A stretch of 64,000 nucleotides of DNA, taken from assembly GCA_018267725.1 (NCBI GenBank), contig JAFDXY010000011.1, positions 124,001 through 188,000 on the forward strand. The letters run 5' to 3'. The stretch is from Bacteroidota bacterium (lineage in GTDB: Bacteria > Bacteroidota > Bacteroidia > Chitinophagales > Chitinophagaceae). Position 1 is the stretch's first letter. Each line of letters starts with the position of its first letter. The notes under the pieces are model-generated. The model did no database searches, had not been told where the DNA came from, and saw only the letters and a program-made list of their open reading frames with translations. The translations under genes were made by a program, and so were the position numbers. Below, in pieces: positions 9,181 to 18,026 of this stretch.

Positions 9181-9196
9181 AAAATTATAATAAACT

Positions 9197-9847
9197 ATGA
9201 ACAACATTTTTGAAACATTATCTGAAACAGAAATTACACAAAGAATACTTGATGGCGAAAAACCGCTTTATGAAATCATTGTAAGAAGATTTAATCCTTA
9301 CTTATACAAAATAGGTAGAACTTATAATTACAACCACGAGGATACACAAGATTTAATGCAAGACACATTTATTGATGCGTATAAAAACCTATCGCAATTT
9401 GAAGGAAGGTCAAATTTTAAAACATGGATTATTCGCATAATGATGAATAACTGTTACAGAAAAAAACAAAAATTAAGTTTTAAAAACGAAATTATGCAAG
9501 ACGCCAATGATGCCTCTACGCCTTTATTTGTAAGCTCAAACAACAACACAGATAAAGTTGTTCATAACAAAGAATTGGGAAACGTAATAGAAAAAGCTCT
9601 TGAAAAAATTCCTTTCGATTATCGTGTAGTATTTTCATTAAGAGAAATAAGTGGTTTAAACGTTGCAGAAACTTCAGAGCTGCTTAATATTAGCGAAACC
9701 AATGTAAAAGTTAGATTGAACAGAGCAAAAACCATGTTAAGAGAACAATTAGAAAAAATATATTCTGCAAACGAATTGTATGAATTTAATTTAATTTATT
9801 GCAATGCAATTGTAGAAAACGTAATGAAAAAAATAAACGAATTATAA
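9197..9847 (+). CDS. ECF-family RNA polymerase sigma factor
   Basis: This 216-residue protein has sigma region 2 at about residues 22-90 (RRFNPYLYKIGRTYNYN, DLMQDTFIDAY, FEGRSNFKTWIIRI). Region 4 lies at about 133-185 (IPFDYRVVFSLREISGLN, ETSELLNISETNVKVRLNRAK). A ~28-residue tail after region 4 (NELYEFNLIYCNAIVENV) is longer than usual for a plain ECF protein and might have a regulatory role. No anti-sigma gene is adjacent. Two matched promoters just upstream suggest that it controls its own operon and the secreted protein at 8002. Confidence 0.93.
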   Translation: MNNIFETLSETEITQRILDGEKPLYEIIVRRFNPYLYKIGRTYNYNHEDTQDLMQDTFIDAYKNLSQFEGRSNFKTWIIRIMMNNCYRKKQKLSFKNEIMQDANDASTPLFVSSNNNTDKVVHNKELGNVIEKALEKIPFDYRVVFSLREISGLNVAETSELLNISETNVKVRLNRAKTMLREQLEKIYSANELYEFNLIYCNAIVENVMKKINEL

Positions 9848-9848
9848 A

Positions 9849-9944
9849 TAGTTATGAAATACCCATAAACGTTTCGCATACCAAACGAGATGATTATTTC
9901 AGGTATTCCATCTGACAACTAAAAATCGTTCACCGGAGGTGAAC
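9849..9944 (+). promoter_or_regulatory. Candidate structured mRNA leader of folE
   Basis: Three helices can be drawn. P1 is TAGTT 9849-9853 with AACTA 9917-9921. Hairpin 1 is CGTTT 9870-9874 with AAACG 9883-9887. Hairpin 2 is AGATG 9888-9892 with CATCT 9909-9913. ATACC (9878-9882) in loop 1 is the exact complement of GGTAT (9902-9906) in loop 2, allowing a kissing-loop contact. A separate tight hairpin GTTCACC-GGA-GGTGAAC lies at 9928-9944. The helices are short and were found by eye, so this is a hypothesis. It matches no riboswitch consensus that I recognise. Confidence 0.3.
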
Positions 9945-9962
9945 AAATTAAAAAATAAACAG

Positions 9963-10607
9963 ATGAAAGAACCAATAAACATAGATTTAAACGAAATTAT
10001 AACCGCAACTCCTTTACGCAATAATGCTTTTGAACTTAGTGACGCAGAAAAAATAAATAAAATAGAATATTATTTTGCCGAAATAATGGATACGTTAGGT
10101 TTAGATTTAACAGACGATAGTTTAAAAGATACACCAAAACGTGTAGCAAAAATGTTTGTAAAAGAAATATTCAGTGGTTTAAATCCTAAAAATAAACCGG
10201 CAATAAGTTTGTTTGAAAATAAATACGGTTATAACAGAATGTTGGTAGAAAAAGATATTACACTATATTCAAATTGCGAACATCATTTTGTACCAATCAT
10301 CGGGAAAGCACATGTAGCCTACATTCCACACAATCACGTTATTGGCTTATCAAAAATAAATAGGTTGGTTCAGTATTATGCTAAACGCCCGCAAGTGCAA
10401 GAAAGATTAACAGTACAAATTGCAGAAGCATTAAAAGAAATTTTAGAACATGAAGATGTTGCAGTAGTCATAGAAGCCGATCATCTTTGTGTAGCATCAA
10501 GAGGCATACATGATACCAACAGTAAAACCATTACAGATTATTTTTCAGGAAAATTTGAGAATGATATAATAAGGCAAGAATTTTTATCTTATATAAAAAA
10601 TAAATAA
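9963..10607 (+). CDS. folE: GTP cyclohydrolase I (FolE, type IA)
   Basis: FolE converts GTP to 7,8-dihydroneopterin triphosphate, the entry to folate and, through QueD, to queuosine. The zinc ligands are present as C105 and H108 (YSNCEHHFVP) and C176 (DHLCVASRGI). The substrate-binding blocks KRVAKMF, GLSKINRLVQYYAKRPQVQERL and NSKTITDYFSG are intact. A GTG at 9939 is in frame, but it sits inside a hairpin, so ATG 9963 is preferred (214 residues). A possibly structured leader precedes it. The reductase gene that follows starts one base after the folE stop, so the two are probably co-transcribed. Confidence 0.94.
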   Translation: MKEPINIDLNEIITATPLRNNAFELSDAEKINKIEYYFAEIMDTLGLDLTDDSLKDTPKRVAKMFVKEIFSGLNPKNKPAISLFENKYGYNRMLVEKDITLYSNCEHHFVPIIGKAHVAYIPHNHVIGLSKINRLVQYYAKRPQVQERLTVQIAEALKEILEHEDVAVVIEADHLCVASRGIHDTNSKTITDYFSGKFENDIIRQEFLSYIKNK

Positions 10608-10608
10608 A

Positions 10609-11277
10609 ATGGCAACCGTAGTTAAAATAAAATCTATTGAACATCTTACACACGATGTTTTAAAAATTATTGCAGAAAAACCTGCCAATTTAATTTATAT
10701 GCCCGGGCAAGCAGCAGATATTTCTATTAACAAAACAGGGTGGGAAAAAGAGTTAAGAGCTTTTACATTTACCTCTTTACCCGAAGATAATTTTATAGAA
10801 TTTACTATTAAAACTTATCCTTCACACAACGGTGTAACCAACCAATTACTTTCTTTAAAAGCAAACGATGAATTAATTGTAGGTGATGTTTTTGGCGATA
10901 TTCATTATAAAGGTGAAGGTGTTTTTATTGCAGGTGGTGCAGGCATTACGCCATTTATTGCTATTTTAAAACATCTTGAAAAAGAAAATAAAATTGGCAA
11001 CAACAAATTAATTTTTGCCAATAAAACCAAGGCAGATATTATTCACGAAAAAAAATTAAGCAGCCTGTTAGGTAAAAATTTCATCAATATTCTTTCGCAT
11101 GAAAATATTGGTGGTTACGAGCATGGTTTTATTTCTGCCGAATTAATTAGAAAATATACAAGCAATACTTCAAAATATTTTTATCTCTGTGGCCCTCCTC
11201 CTATGATGGATGCAGTAGAAAAACATTTAGCAGTGTTAGGCGTTGCACAAGAATTTATAGTTAAAGAAGCATTTTAA
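10609..11277 (+). CDS. Ferredoxin/flavodoxin-NAD(P) reductase-like flavoprotein
   Basis: This 222-residue two-domain protein has an N-terminal FAD-binding barrel (flavin motif ELRAFTFTS, about residues 46-54). A NAD(P)-binding domain follows, with GGAGITPFIAIL at about 105-116 and the C-terminal LCGPPPMMDAVEKHL motif. It lacks an attached 2Fe-2S domain, so it probably transfers electrons between NAD(P)H and a separate flavodoxin or ferredoxin. It is tightly coupled to folE, but the physiological link is unknown. Confidence 0.85.
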   Translation: MATVVKIKSIEHLTHDVLKIIAEKPANLIYMPGQAADISINKTGWEKELRAFTFTSLPEDNFIEFTIKTYPSHNGVTNQLLSLKANDELIVGDVFGDIHYKGEGVFIAGGAGITPFIAILKHLEKENKIGNNKLIFANKTKADIIHEKKLSSLLGKNFINILSHENIGGYEHGFISAELIRKYTSNTSKYFYLCGPPPMMDAVEKHLAVLGVAQEFIVKEAF

Positions 11278-11304
11278 AAAACAAAAAATAACAAGATAAA
11301 TTTG

Positions 11305-12315
11305 TTACTCCATCCAATTGTTTTGTTTATACCAATCAATTGTTTCTTGCATTCCGTTTTGTAAAAAATATTGTGGTTGTGTTTGTAAATCATCCCAAAT
11401 TTCGGTTGAGTTGCAAAGCCAATTAGCTGCACTTATTTCATTAATTTTTTCAAGATTTAAAAAAGGAATAGTGCCAAATAATTTATAAATACCATCAATA
11501 ACCGCAACAATAGTTTTAATAATAAACAAAGGAATTTTTATTTTAATTGTTTTTTTATGAAGAATTGATTTAACTGTTTCTCCTAATTGTAATTTATTAT
11601 AATCATTTGTATCTGAAACAATATATGATTTGTTGGTGATTGAAGATATAGTTGATTGAACAATAACGTTTGCCAAATCTTTCACATAAACCATTGATAC
11701 CATTTGTTTATGCAAACCAATATAGGGTTCAAAACCTTTGTTTATTAATTTTACAAATTCAAAAAAATCTTTATCTCTTGGTCCATAAACAGCAGTGGGG
11801 TTAATAATTATAAAAGGGAAATTTTCTAAGTTTTTAATGTATTCCTCTCCCATTAATTTACTTTTTCCGTAAGTACTTATCGGGTTTTGAACATTGGTAG
11901 TTTCAATTTTTTTAAAAGTAGTTGCATTACCCGGACCATAAGCAGCCAAAGAACTTATTAAAGTAAATTTTTTAATTTTCATTGCACAGGCAATTACGGC
12001 ATCTGCTAAATTTTTAGCACATTCATAATTTGTTTTAAAGAAATCGTTTTTGGTTTTTGCTTGTGTTAAACCTGCATTGTGAATGATATAATGAAAGCCG
12101 CCAAATTGCAAAATGCAATTATTTAATTGCTGTGTAAGTATTTCTGTAGAAGAAAGATTTAATTCAATAAAATGAATTTCATTTTGTGGAAGATATTGTG
12201 TGTTGCTTGTTTTGCGGATATTGGCATATACTTCTAAACCCGCTGCTAATGCTTGCTCTACAATAAAACTGCCAATAAAACCCGTAGCTCCGGTAATAAG
12301 AATTTTTTCTTTCAT
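11305..12315 (-). CDS. cerR: NAD-dependent epimerase/dehydratase, probable ceramide reductase CerR
   Basis: This 336-residue extended SDR has the N-terminal dinucleotide loop GATGFIGSFI, a catalytic Ser-Tyr-Lys set (SSLAAYG, then YGKSK) and a PTAVYGPRD block. Sequence alone would only give a generic sugar epimerase or ketoreductase. The context is specific: it is the last gene of an operon with serine palmitoyltransferase and a GNAT acyltransferase, 7 bases after the latter. The same three families form the described Caulobacter ceramide pathway, where the SDR (CerR) reduces the 3-keto group of 3-oxo-ceramide. The assignment is therefore inferred mainly from context. Confidence 0.75.
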   Translation of the reverse strand: MKEKILITGATGFIGSFIVEQALAAGLEVYANIRKTSNTQYLPQNEIHFIELNLSSTEILTQQLNNCILQFGGFHYIIHNAGLTQAKTKNDFFKTNYECAKNLADAVIACAMKIKKFTLISSLAAYGPGNATTFKKIETTNVQNPISTYGKSKLMGEEYIKNLENFPFIIINPTAVYGPRDKDFFEFVKLINKGFEPYIGLHKQMVSMVYVKDLANVIVQSTISSITNKSYIVSDTNDYNKLQLGETVKSILHKKTIKIKIPLFIIKTIVAVIDGIYKLFGTIPFLNLEKINEISAANWLCNSTEIWDDLQTQPQYFLQNGMQETIDWYKQNNWME

Positions 12316-12322
12316 TACATTA

Positions 12323-13447
12323 TTAACTCAAATGTTTAATATAACATCTGCGTCTTTTATGTTGTACATGATCAAAATCTTTCCAAATAGTTTGTACTTT
12401 GGTATTTAACTCCAATTCATGATTGGTTTCAATACTTTCTATTCCTCTTTTAATATAAGCATTTCCTATTTCACGCATTAAAACGGCATTAATACCTTTG
12501 CCTTGTAAATCTTTTTTTATAGCAATCATTAAAAAATCTGCTTTCTTTGGTTTACTCATTGCTTTTAATATATGAATAAATCCAAATGGAAAAAGTGAAC
12601 CACCCGATTTTTGTAATGCTTCAGATAAAGACGGCATGGTAATTCCAAAAGCAACCAATTGATTATTTTTATCAACTATTAACGATACAAAATCAACCTT
12701 CATAAAACCAAAATAAGCTTTGGTGTAATATTCAATTTGTTTTTCGGTTAATTCTGTTACACCAAATAAATCTGAATAAGCATCGTTAATTAAATTGAAA
12801 ACATCTTTTGCATACGGAAGAATGTCTTTTGGTTTTTTAGCTTTTACAACTTGCAAACCATATCTTCTTTCAACTATCGAAGCAATTTTGGTAAGGTTTT
12901 CAGGTAATGTTTTGGGCATTTTAATATTGTATTCTACCCAATCTGCATCTTTTGTATAACCGTTGTTTTCAATAAAAGTTTTGTAATAAGGATGAGTGTA
13001 AAGTGTTGCTAAAGTTGCAACTTGGTCAAATCCATCAACCAACAATCCTTCATGGTCAAGGTCTGTAAAACCAAGCGGGCCTTGAATGGCAGTCATTCCG
13101 TTTTGTTTTGCCCAATCTTCTGCAGTGTTTAGTAAAGCTTTTGCAATGGCTTCATCTTCTTCAAAATCTATCCAACCAAAACGGGCATATTTGTTTTTCC
13201 ATTTTGATATATAATTATTATTTATAATGCCTGCAATTCTACCAACTACTCTTCCATCTTTTAATGCAATCCAAAACTTTGCATCGCAGTGTTCAAATGC
13301 GGGATTTTTTTTCTTATCTAAAGTATGTGCTTCATCAAACCTAAGTGGTGGTACAAAATAAGGGTTGCCTTTGTATAAACGATAAGGCAAATCAAGAAAG
13401 GCATTCATCTCTTTCTTGTTGCTTACTTCTTTAATGGTAATAGACAT
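12323..13447 (-). CDS. bcerS: GNAT-fold acyltransferase, probable bacterial ceramide synthase
   Basis: This 374-residue protein has GNAT-like segments: RVVGRIAGIIN, FGWIDFEEDEAIAKALL, IQGPLGFTDLDHEG and KKDLQGKGINAVLMREIG near the acyl-CoA site. It is much longer than a simple acetyltransferase. It lies between serine palmitoyltransferase and an SDR on one transcript (gaps 15 and 7 bases). In Caulobacter a GNAT-family protein, bCerS, N-acylates the long-chain base made by Spt. This gene fits that role. Database annotation would probably say only GNAT family N-acetyltransferase. Confidence 0.72.
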   Translation of the reverse strand: MSITIKEVSNKKEMNAFLDLPYRLYKGNPYFVPPLRFDEAHTLDKKKNPAFEHCDAKFWIALKDGRVVGRIAGIINNNYISKWKNKYARFGWIDFEEDEAIAKALLNTAEDWAKQNGMTAIQGPLGFTDLDHEGLLVDGFDQVATLATLYTHPYYKTFIENNGYTKDADWVEYNIKMPKTLPENLTKIASIVERRYGLQVVKAKKPKDILPYAKDVFNLINDAYSDLFGVTELTEKQIEYYTKAYFGFMKVDFVSLIVDKNNQLVAFGITMPSLSEALQKSGGSLFPFGFIHILKAMSKPKKADFLMIAIKKDLQGKGINAVLMREIGNAYIKRGIESIETNHELELNTKVQTIWKDFDHVQHKRRRCYIKHLS

Positions 13448-13462
13448 TTACTTAAATTGAAA

Positions 13463-14683
13463 TTATAATATATTAAGTTTTTTTGCAGCAGAATATATTT
13501 TTTCAATAGCCATTTCAATTTGTTCTTTGGTATGTGTAGCCATTAAACTAAAACGAATTAATGTATCGTCTTTTGAAACAGCGGGAGAAGTAACGGGGTT
13601 TACAAACACACCTTCATCTAACAATATTTTAGATAGTTGAAATGTTTTTAAATCGTCTCTCACATAAATAGGAATAATTGGTGTGCATGCTGCACCGGTA
13701 TCAAAACCTAAACGTTTTAATTCTGCTAATGCAAAATGTGTATTATTCCATAATTGTTCAATTCTTTCGGGTTCGCGTTTCATTACATTTAACGCAGCTA
13801 AGGCACTTGCAGTAGCGGCAGGAGAAATACTTGCACTAAACATTAACGAACGTGCATGATGTTTTAAATATTCGATAGTTGATTTATCGGCTGCAATAAA
13901 TCCGCCTATAGAAGCTAATGATTTGCTGAAAGTGCCCATTACCAAATGGGTTTTATCAGAAACATTATAATGTGCAGAAGCACCTTTACCAAATTCCCCT
14001 AAAACGCCTAAAGAATGGGCATCATCAACCATTACACAAGCAGCATATTTATTAGCAAGATGAACAATTTCATCTAATTTGGCAATATCTCCATCCATGC
14101 TAAATACACCTTCGGTAACAATTAATTTAAATTTATCGGGATTGCAAGATTGTAAGGCTTTTTCTAATGAAGCCATATCATTATGCAAGTATTTAATAGA
14201 TTTTCCGAAAGATAATCTTGCCCCTTCAATAATAGATGCGTGGTTTAATTCATCTAAAATTAAATAATCATTTCTGCCTACCAACGCAGGAATTACACCA
14301 AAATTTACCTGAAAGCCCGTGCTAAAAACCAATGCTGCTTCTTTACCTACAAAATCTGCCAGAGCTTCTTCTAATTCAATATGAATATCTAATGTGCCGT
14401 TTAAAAAGCGAGACCCAGCACAACCACAGCCATATTTATTAATAGCTTCTATTGAGGCCTTCTTTATTTCGGGGTGGTTGGTTAATCCTAAATAACTGTT
14501 AGAACCAAACATTAAAACACGCTTCCCGTTAATTGTAACAACAGAATCTTGGTCAGATTCTATCACTCTAAAATAAGGGTATAATCCTAAACGTTTTACA
14601 TGCTCTGCTCTTTTATCGTGCGTTACTTTTTTGTGTAATAAATCCGAAGCACACGGAGGGGGAACCTGAGATAATATCTCCAT
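13463..14683 (-). CDS. spt: Serine palmitoyltransferase (alpha-oxoamine synthase family)
   Basis: This 406-residue PLP enzyme condenses L-serine with a long-chain acyl-CoA to 3-ketosphinganine, the first step of sphingolipid synthesis. Family motifs are NSYLGLTNHPEIK, GCGCAGSRFLNGT, DELNHASIIEGARLS, VDDAHSLGVLG and GTFSKSLASIGG, with the PLP Lys254. Alpha-oxoamine synthases also include KBL and BioF. The GCGCAGSRFLNG block and the adjoining acyltransferase and SDR genes favour SPT. It heads the operon, and the 209-base divergent region to the M28 gene should hold its promoter. Confidence 0.88.
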   Translation of the reverse strand: MEILSQVPPPCASDLLHKKVTHDKRAEHVKRLGLYPYFRVIESDQDSVVTINGKRVLMFGSNSYLGLTNHPEIKKASIEAINKYGCGCAGSRFLNGTLDIHIELEEALADFVGKEAALVFSTGFQVNFGVIPALVGRNDYLILDELNHASIIEGARLSFGKSIKYLHNDMASLEKALQSCNPDKFKLIVTEGVFSMDGDIAKLDEIVHLANKYAACVMVDDAHSLGVLGEFGKGASAHYNVSDKTHLVMGTFSKSLASIGGFIAADKSTIEYLKHHARSLMFSASISPAATASALAALNVMKREPERIEQLWNNTHFALAELKRLGFDTGAACTPIIPIYVRDDLKTFQLSKILLDEGVFVNPVTSPAVSKDDTLIRFSLMATHTKEQIEMAIEKIYSAAKKLNIL

Positions 14684-14892
14684 CGTTGGTTTTATTTTTT
14701 AAATTATCAAAGTAAAATTAAGTTATAATTAAATTATTGTTACCATTTCTTACATTAACTTTTTATGCTAACATGCACAACAAAGTATATTGCAATTTAA
14801 TTGTATTGCCGCCAAAAGTATTGAAAATTATCTTTTATCTAACTATTATACTGTAACTTAGGCTTTTTTCAAAAACAAAACTAAAATTCATT

Positions 14893-16470
14893 ATGAAAAA
14901 GTTGTTTCTCTCTTGTTCAGTTCTCTTCCTAATTATAACGGTTAATAAGGCTCAATTTAACGGCAGACCGCCCACACAGCGAAAGCTTAACCCTATTGTA
15001 CAAAAAATGTTTGACGAGGAAATGAATAATTCTCAACTCAAACAAATTGCTCACGAATTATTTGATAAAATAGGACCAAGATTAGTAGGCACACCTAAAA
15101 TGCAACAAGCAAACGATTGGGCAGTTGCCAAATATCAATCGTGGGGTATAGATGCACGTAACGAAAAATGGGGTGAATGGCGTGGTTGGGAACGAGGTGT
15201 TTCTCATATTGATATGATTTCTCCTTGGGTTAAAACACTTGCAGGCACACAGTTAGCTTGGTGCCCTTCAACAAAAGGTAAAACCATAACAGCAGATGTA
15301 ATTATTCTTCCTGAACTTGCCGATAGTGCAGCTTATGCAACATGGTTTACCAATGCTAAAGGAAAATATGTAATGATTAGTATGCAACAACCTACAGGCC
15401 GACCAGATGCAGATTGGAAACAATACGGTACTGAAGAATCTATTAAGAAAATGAATCATGAACGCGATTCTCTTACCAGAGCTTGGGCAAAAAGAATGTC
15501 GAAAACAGGATATAATACACGCACATTACCAGTTGCACTTGAAAAAGCAGGAGCAGCAGGTATTATTACCAATTATTGGAGTAAAGAATATGGTGCCGAT
15601 AAAATTTTTGCTGCCTACACTAAAACAATTCCAACTGTTGATATATCACTTGAAGATTATGGTTTAATATATCGTTTAGTAGAAAGTGGCTCTCCTGTTA
15701 AATTAAATATTCGTACAGATAGCCGCGAAACAGGCGTGCAACCTACATTTAATACTGTTGGAGAAATTAAAGGAACAGAAAAACCTAATGAATATATTTT
15801 ATTATCTGCACACTTCGATTCGTGGGATGGTGGAACCGGTGCTACCGATAATGGCACAGGAACTTTGGTAATGATGGAAGCAATGAGGTTATTAAAACAA
15901 TTTTACCCTAATCCTAAAAGAACAATATTAGTAGGCCATTGGGGAAGTGAAGAAGAAGGCCTTAACGGCTCAAAAGCTTTTGCAGAAGACCATCCTGAAA
16001 TTATGAAAGGATTGCAAGCATCTTTTAATCAAGATAATGGCACAGGTCGTATTGAAAGCATTTCAGGACAAGGTTTTTTACATGCTTATGAGTATTTACA
16101 AAGATGGCTTGATGCCGTACCTTACGATGCTAAGAAAGATATAAAAACTACATTTCCGGGCAGCCCAGCCAGCGGCGGTACAGATAATGCATCTTTTGTA
16201 GCAGCAGGTGCACCAGCTTTTGGCTTAGGAAGTTTAAGTTGGGGCTATTTTAATAACACATGGCATACCAATTTAGATACCTACGATAAAGTTGTTTTTG
16301 ATGATGTACAAAAAAATGCAATACTTACTGCAGTTCTTGTATATATGGCAAGTGAAGATCCTTTATTCTTTAACCGTGAAAAAGCTGTACTTCCGGTAAG
16401 TCCGTTTACAGGGCAACCTGGCAAATGGCCACCGGTTACATCTCCTACACGTAAAGGCGGATTAGATTAA
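14893..16470 (+). CDS. Secreted M28-family zinc peptidase
   Basis: This 525-residue protein has a signal peptide (MKKLFLSCSVLFLIITVNKAQ) followed by a PA-domain-like insert (about residues 130-250) and the M28 catalytic domain. Metal and catalytic residues are visible: H307 and D309 in SAHFDSWDGGTG, D319 in GATDNGTG, the E353-E354 pair in GSEEEGL, and the late His in NTWHTNLDT. M28 enzymes of this layout are aminopeptidases or carboxypeptidases acting in the periplasm or outside the cell. It is a single-gene unit with a strong terminator. Confidence 0.92.
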   Translation: MKKLFLSCSVLFLIITVNKAQFNGRPPTQRKLNPIVQKMFDEEMNNSQLKQIAHELFDKIGPRLVGTPKMQQANDWAVAKYQSWGIDARNEKWGEWRGWERGVSHIDMISPWVKTLAGTQLAWCPSTKGKTITADVIILPELADSAAYATWFTNAKGKYVMISMQQPTGRPDADWKQYGTEESIKKMNHERDSLTRAWAKRMSKTGYNTRTLPVALEKAGAAGIITNYWSKEYGADKIFAAYTKTIPTVDISLEDYGLIYRLVESGSPVKLNIRTDSRETGVQPTFNTVGEIKGTEKPNEYILLSAHFDSWDGGTGATDNGTGTLVMMEAMRLLKQFYPNPKRTILVGHWGSEEEGLNGSKAFAEDHPEIMKGLQASFNQDNGTGRIESISGQGFLHAYEYLQRWLDAVPYDAKKDIKTTFPGSPASGGTDNASFVAAGAPAFGLGSLSWGYFNNTWHTNLDTYDKVVFDDVQKNAILTAVLVYMASEDPLFFNREKAVLPVSPFTGQPGKWPPVTSPTRKGGLD

Positions 16471-16485
16471 AAAATAATCTTAATA

Positions 16486-16526
16486 AAAAGCCCTCTCACA
16501 AAAAATGAGAGGGCTTTTATTTTTCA
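16486..16526. terminator. Shared bidirectional terminator
   Basis: A 13-bp perfect stem AAAAGCCCTCTCA/TGAGAGGGCTTTT (16486-16498 with 16506-16518) carries A and T runs on its flanks. It lies between convergent genes and can serve both. Confidence 0.88.
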
Positions 16527-16540
16527 TACTACATTATTAA

Positions 16541-16972
16541 TTAATCGTATTTCCTTTTTTTAACAGGCTTATATTCCATTTGCTCCATTAATGCTTCGGG
16601 AGTTGGATTTCTATTTATTGCTTTTGCAATTTCTATAAAAGCAACCAATAAAAGTATAGATGCAATTAATTCTCCCCAAGTAATCCAATACCCAAAAAAG
16701 CTATACACAGCAGCCTTTTCAGGGTTTGCAGTTTCATAAATTATTTGTACTTGTTTTCCTTCGGGCAAATTTCGTAAAACATATCTTGCATCAACTGCAT
16801 ATTGTTTTTTATTAATAGTAAATACTGCCTTAGGAATTGTTTTTTGTGTGCTGTCTTTTTCCCAATGTATAGTTGCGGGCATTGTTTCTCCATCAAAATA
16901 ATCTGGTTGGCGTGAGAATAAAATATACGTTACAAAAACAACTATATATATAAGTGTTATTGATTTATACAT
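16541..16972 (-). CDS. DUF3592-like small membrane protein
   Basis: This 143-residue protein has an N-terminal membrane helix (residues ~4-20), a ~70-residue extracytoplasmic beta-rich segment (ATIHWEKDSTQKTIP, YAVDARYVLRNLPEGKQVQIIYETANP) and a second helix at ~98-117, ending in a basic tail. This is the usual plan of DUF3592 proteins, whose function is unknown. It lies five bases downstream of the Kir channel gene and is probably co-transcribed with it. Confidence 0.7.
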   Translation of the reverse strand: MYKSITLIYIVVFVTYILFSRQPDYFDGETMPATIHWEKDSTQKTIPKAVFTINKKQYAVDARYVLRNLPEGKQVQIIYETANPEKAAVYSFFGYWITWGELIASILLLVAFIEIAKAINRNPTPEALMEQMEYKPVKKRKYD

Positions 16973-16977
16973 GATAT

Positions 16978-17937
16978 TTATATGCTAACATTATTGTGCA
17001 TATTTAATTTATGCAGCTCTAAAATTGTGGTTGTGCCCGTTTCGTTTTCACGATACATTGGAATAAATTTTCTATTAAATAAAATTTCATTGTATGTGTA
17101 AGATGTTCTTCTGTGAACGTAGTTAGAAAACACATCATCAAACCCTCTTAGCATTACATACAATTCTACATCTGCCTGTTTCATATCTTCTTCTTTAAAA
17201 CCAAAAAAGGGGCTGTCTTCATTTATAGGATGCACAACCGTCCAACTCATCGGCATGCTTTCTGCTCTGCTTCTTTCAAGGTCTAATGCAAAATATTTGT
17301 ATGTTTCTGTTTCTCCGTCTAACACTTTCATTCCAACATTTATTTTTACATCAACATCTGTTAATGTGTGCATGTCTTTATAAGATGCAAACCTAAACAT
17401 TAAACCCGTTGTATTTTTATACGGACTAACTAATGCATGTTCACTAAATATTAAATAACTTCTTGGCATAGAGAATCTTCCGTAAATTAAACCTGTTGCA
17501 ATTGCTAATGATGATAAGCCTGCTAATGATTCTATCCCTGAAATAATATTTGCAGCATCGTTTGCAGGATTTACTCTGCCGTAACCAACGGTGGTAAAGG
17601 TTTCGGTGCTGAAATAATATAACTCTTTAAACAATTGCCAATTATTGGCTGATTGAATTCCTTGAAAACCGCTTATACCTATTATAAAATAAATTGAAGT
17701 GAATATTAAATTAATTAGTACAAAAAAAATTAATATAACTGCAATAAACTTCCAAAGTTTTAAATGCAACATATCATGAAAAATGCTTATTCGTTTCCAA
17801 AATGGTATTCCTTCTTTTACTAAATTGTAACTACCATCTTTATTTACAAATCTTCCACCTAAGGTTTCTGTTGCATTACTGCTAAAACCTGTATTGTTGT
17901 TTTGTTTCCAGAAATGTTTTATTTTTTTGATTGACAT
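16978..17937 (-). CDS. Inward-rectifier (KirBac-type) potassium channel
   Basis: This 319-residue protein starts with a slide-helix region. It has two membrane helices (about residues 58-85 and 125-150) flanking the pore loop TETFTTVGYGRVNP, where the selectivity filter is T116-V-G-Y-G120. A C-terminal immunoglobulin-like cytoplasmic domain follows (about 160-310, with VDVKINVGMKV, SWTVVHPINEDSP and FVLRGFDD-like blocks such as YVMLRGFDDVF). These are the features of prokaryotic Kir channels that carry K+ across the inner membrane. The DUF3592-like partner downstream has no known link. Confidence 0.93.
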   Translation of the reverse strand: MSIKKIKHFWKQNNNTGFSSNATETLGGRFVNKDGSYNLVKEGIPFWKRISIFHDMLHLKLWKFIAVILIFFVLINLIFTSIYFIIGISGFQGIQSANNWQLFKELYYFSTETFTTVGYGRVNPANDAANIISGIESLAGLSSLAIATGLIYGRFSMPRSYLIFSEHALVSPYKNTTGLMFRFASYKDMHTLTDVDVKINVGMKVLDGETETYKYFALDLERSRAESMPMSWTVVHPINEDSPFFGFKEEDMKQADVELYVMLRGFDDVFSNYVHRRTSYTYNEILFNRKFIPMYRENETGTTTILELHKLNMHNNVSI

Positions 17938-18026
17938 AACTGTTGTTTATTATACATAAAATTTCTGAAGCATAAACTTTAGAAATAGTGTTGAATGTTT
18001 TTTGCTGCTATAAAAATATATAGTAT

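Noticed and set aside
9935..9939. GGAGG as a Shine-Dalgarno site for folE
   Set aside because: It is 23 bases from ATG 9963, too far, and is partly buried in a hairpin; this genome otherwise shows almost no such sites.
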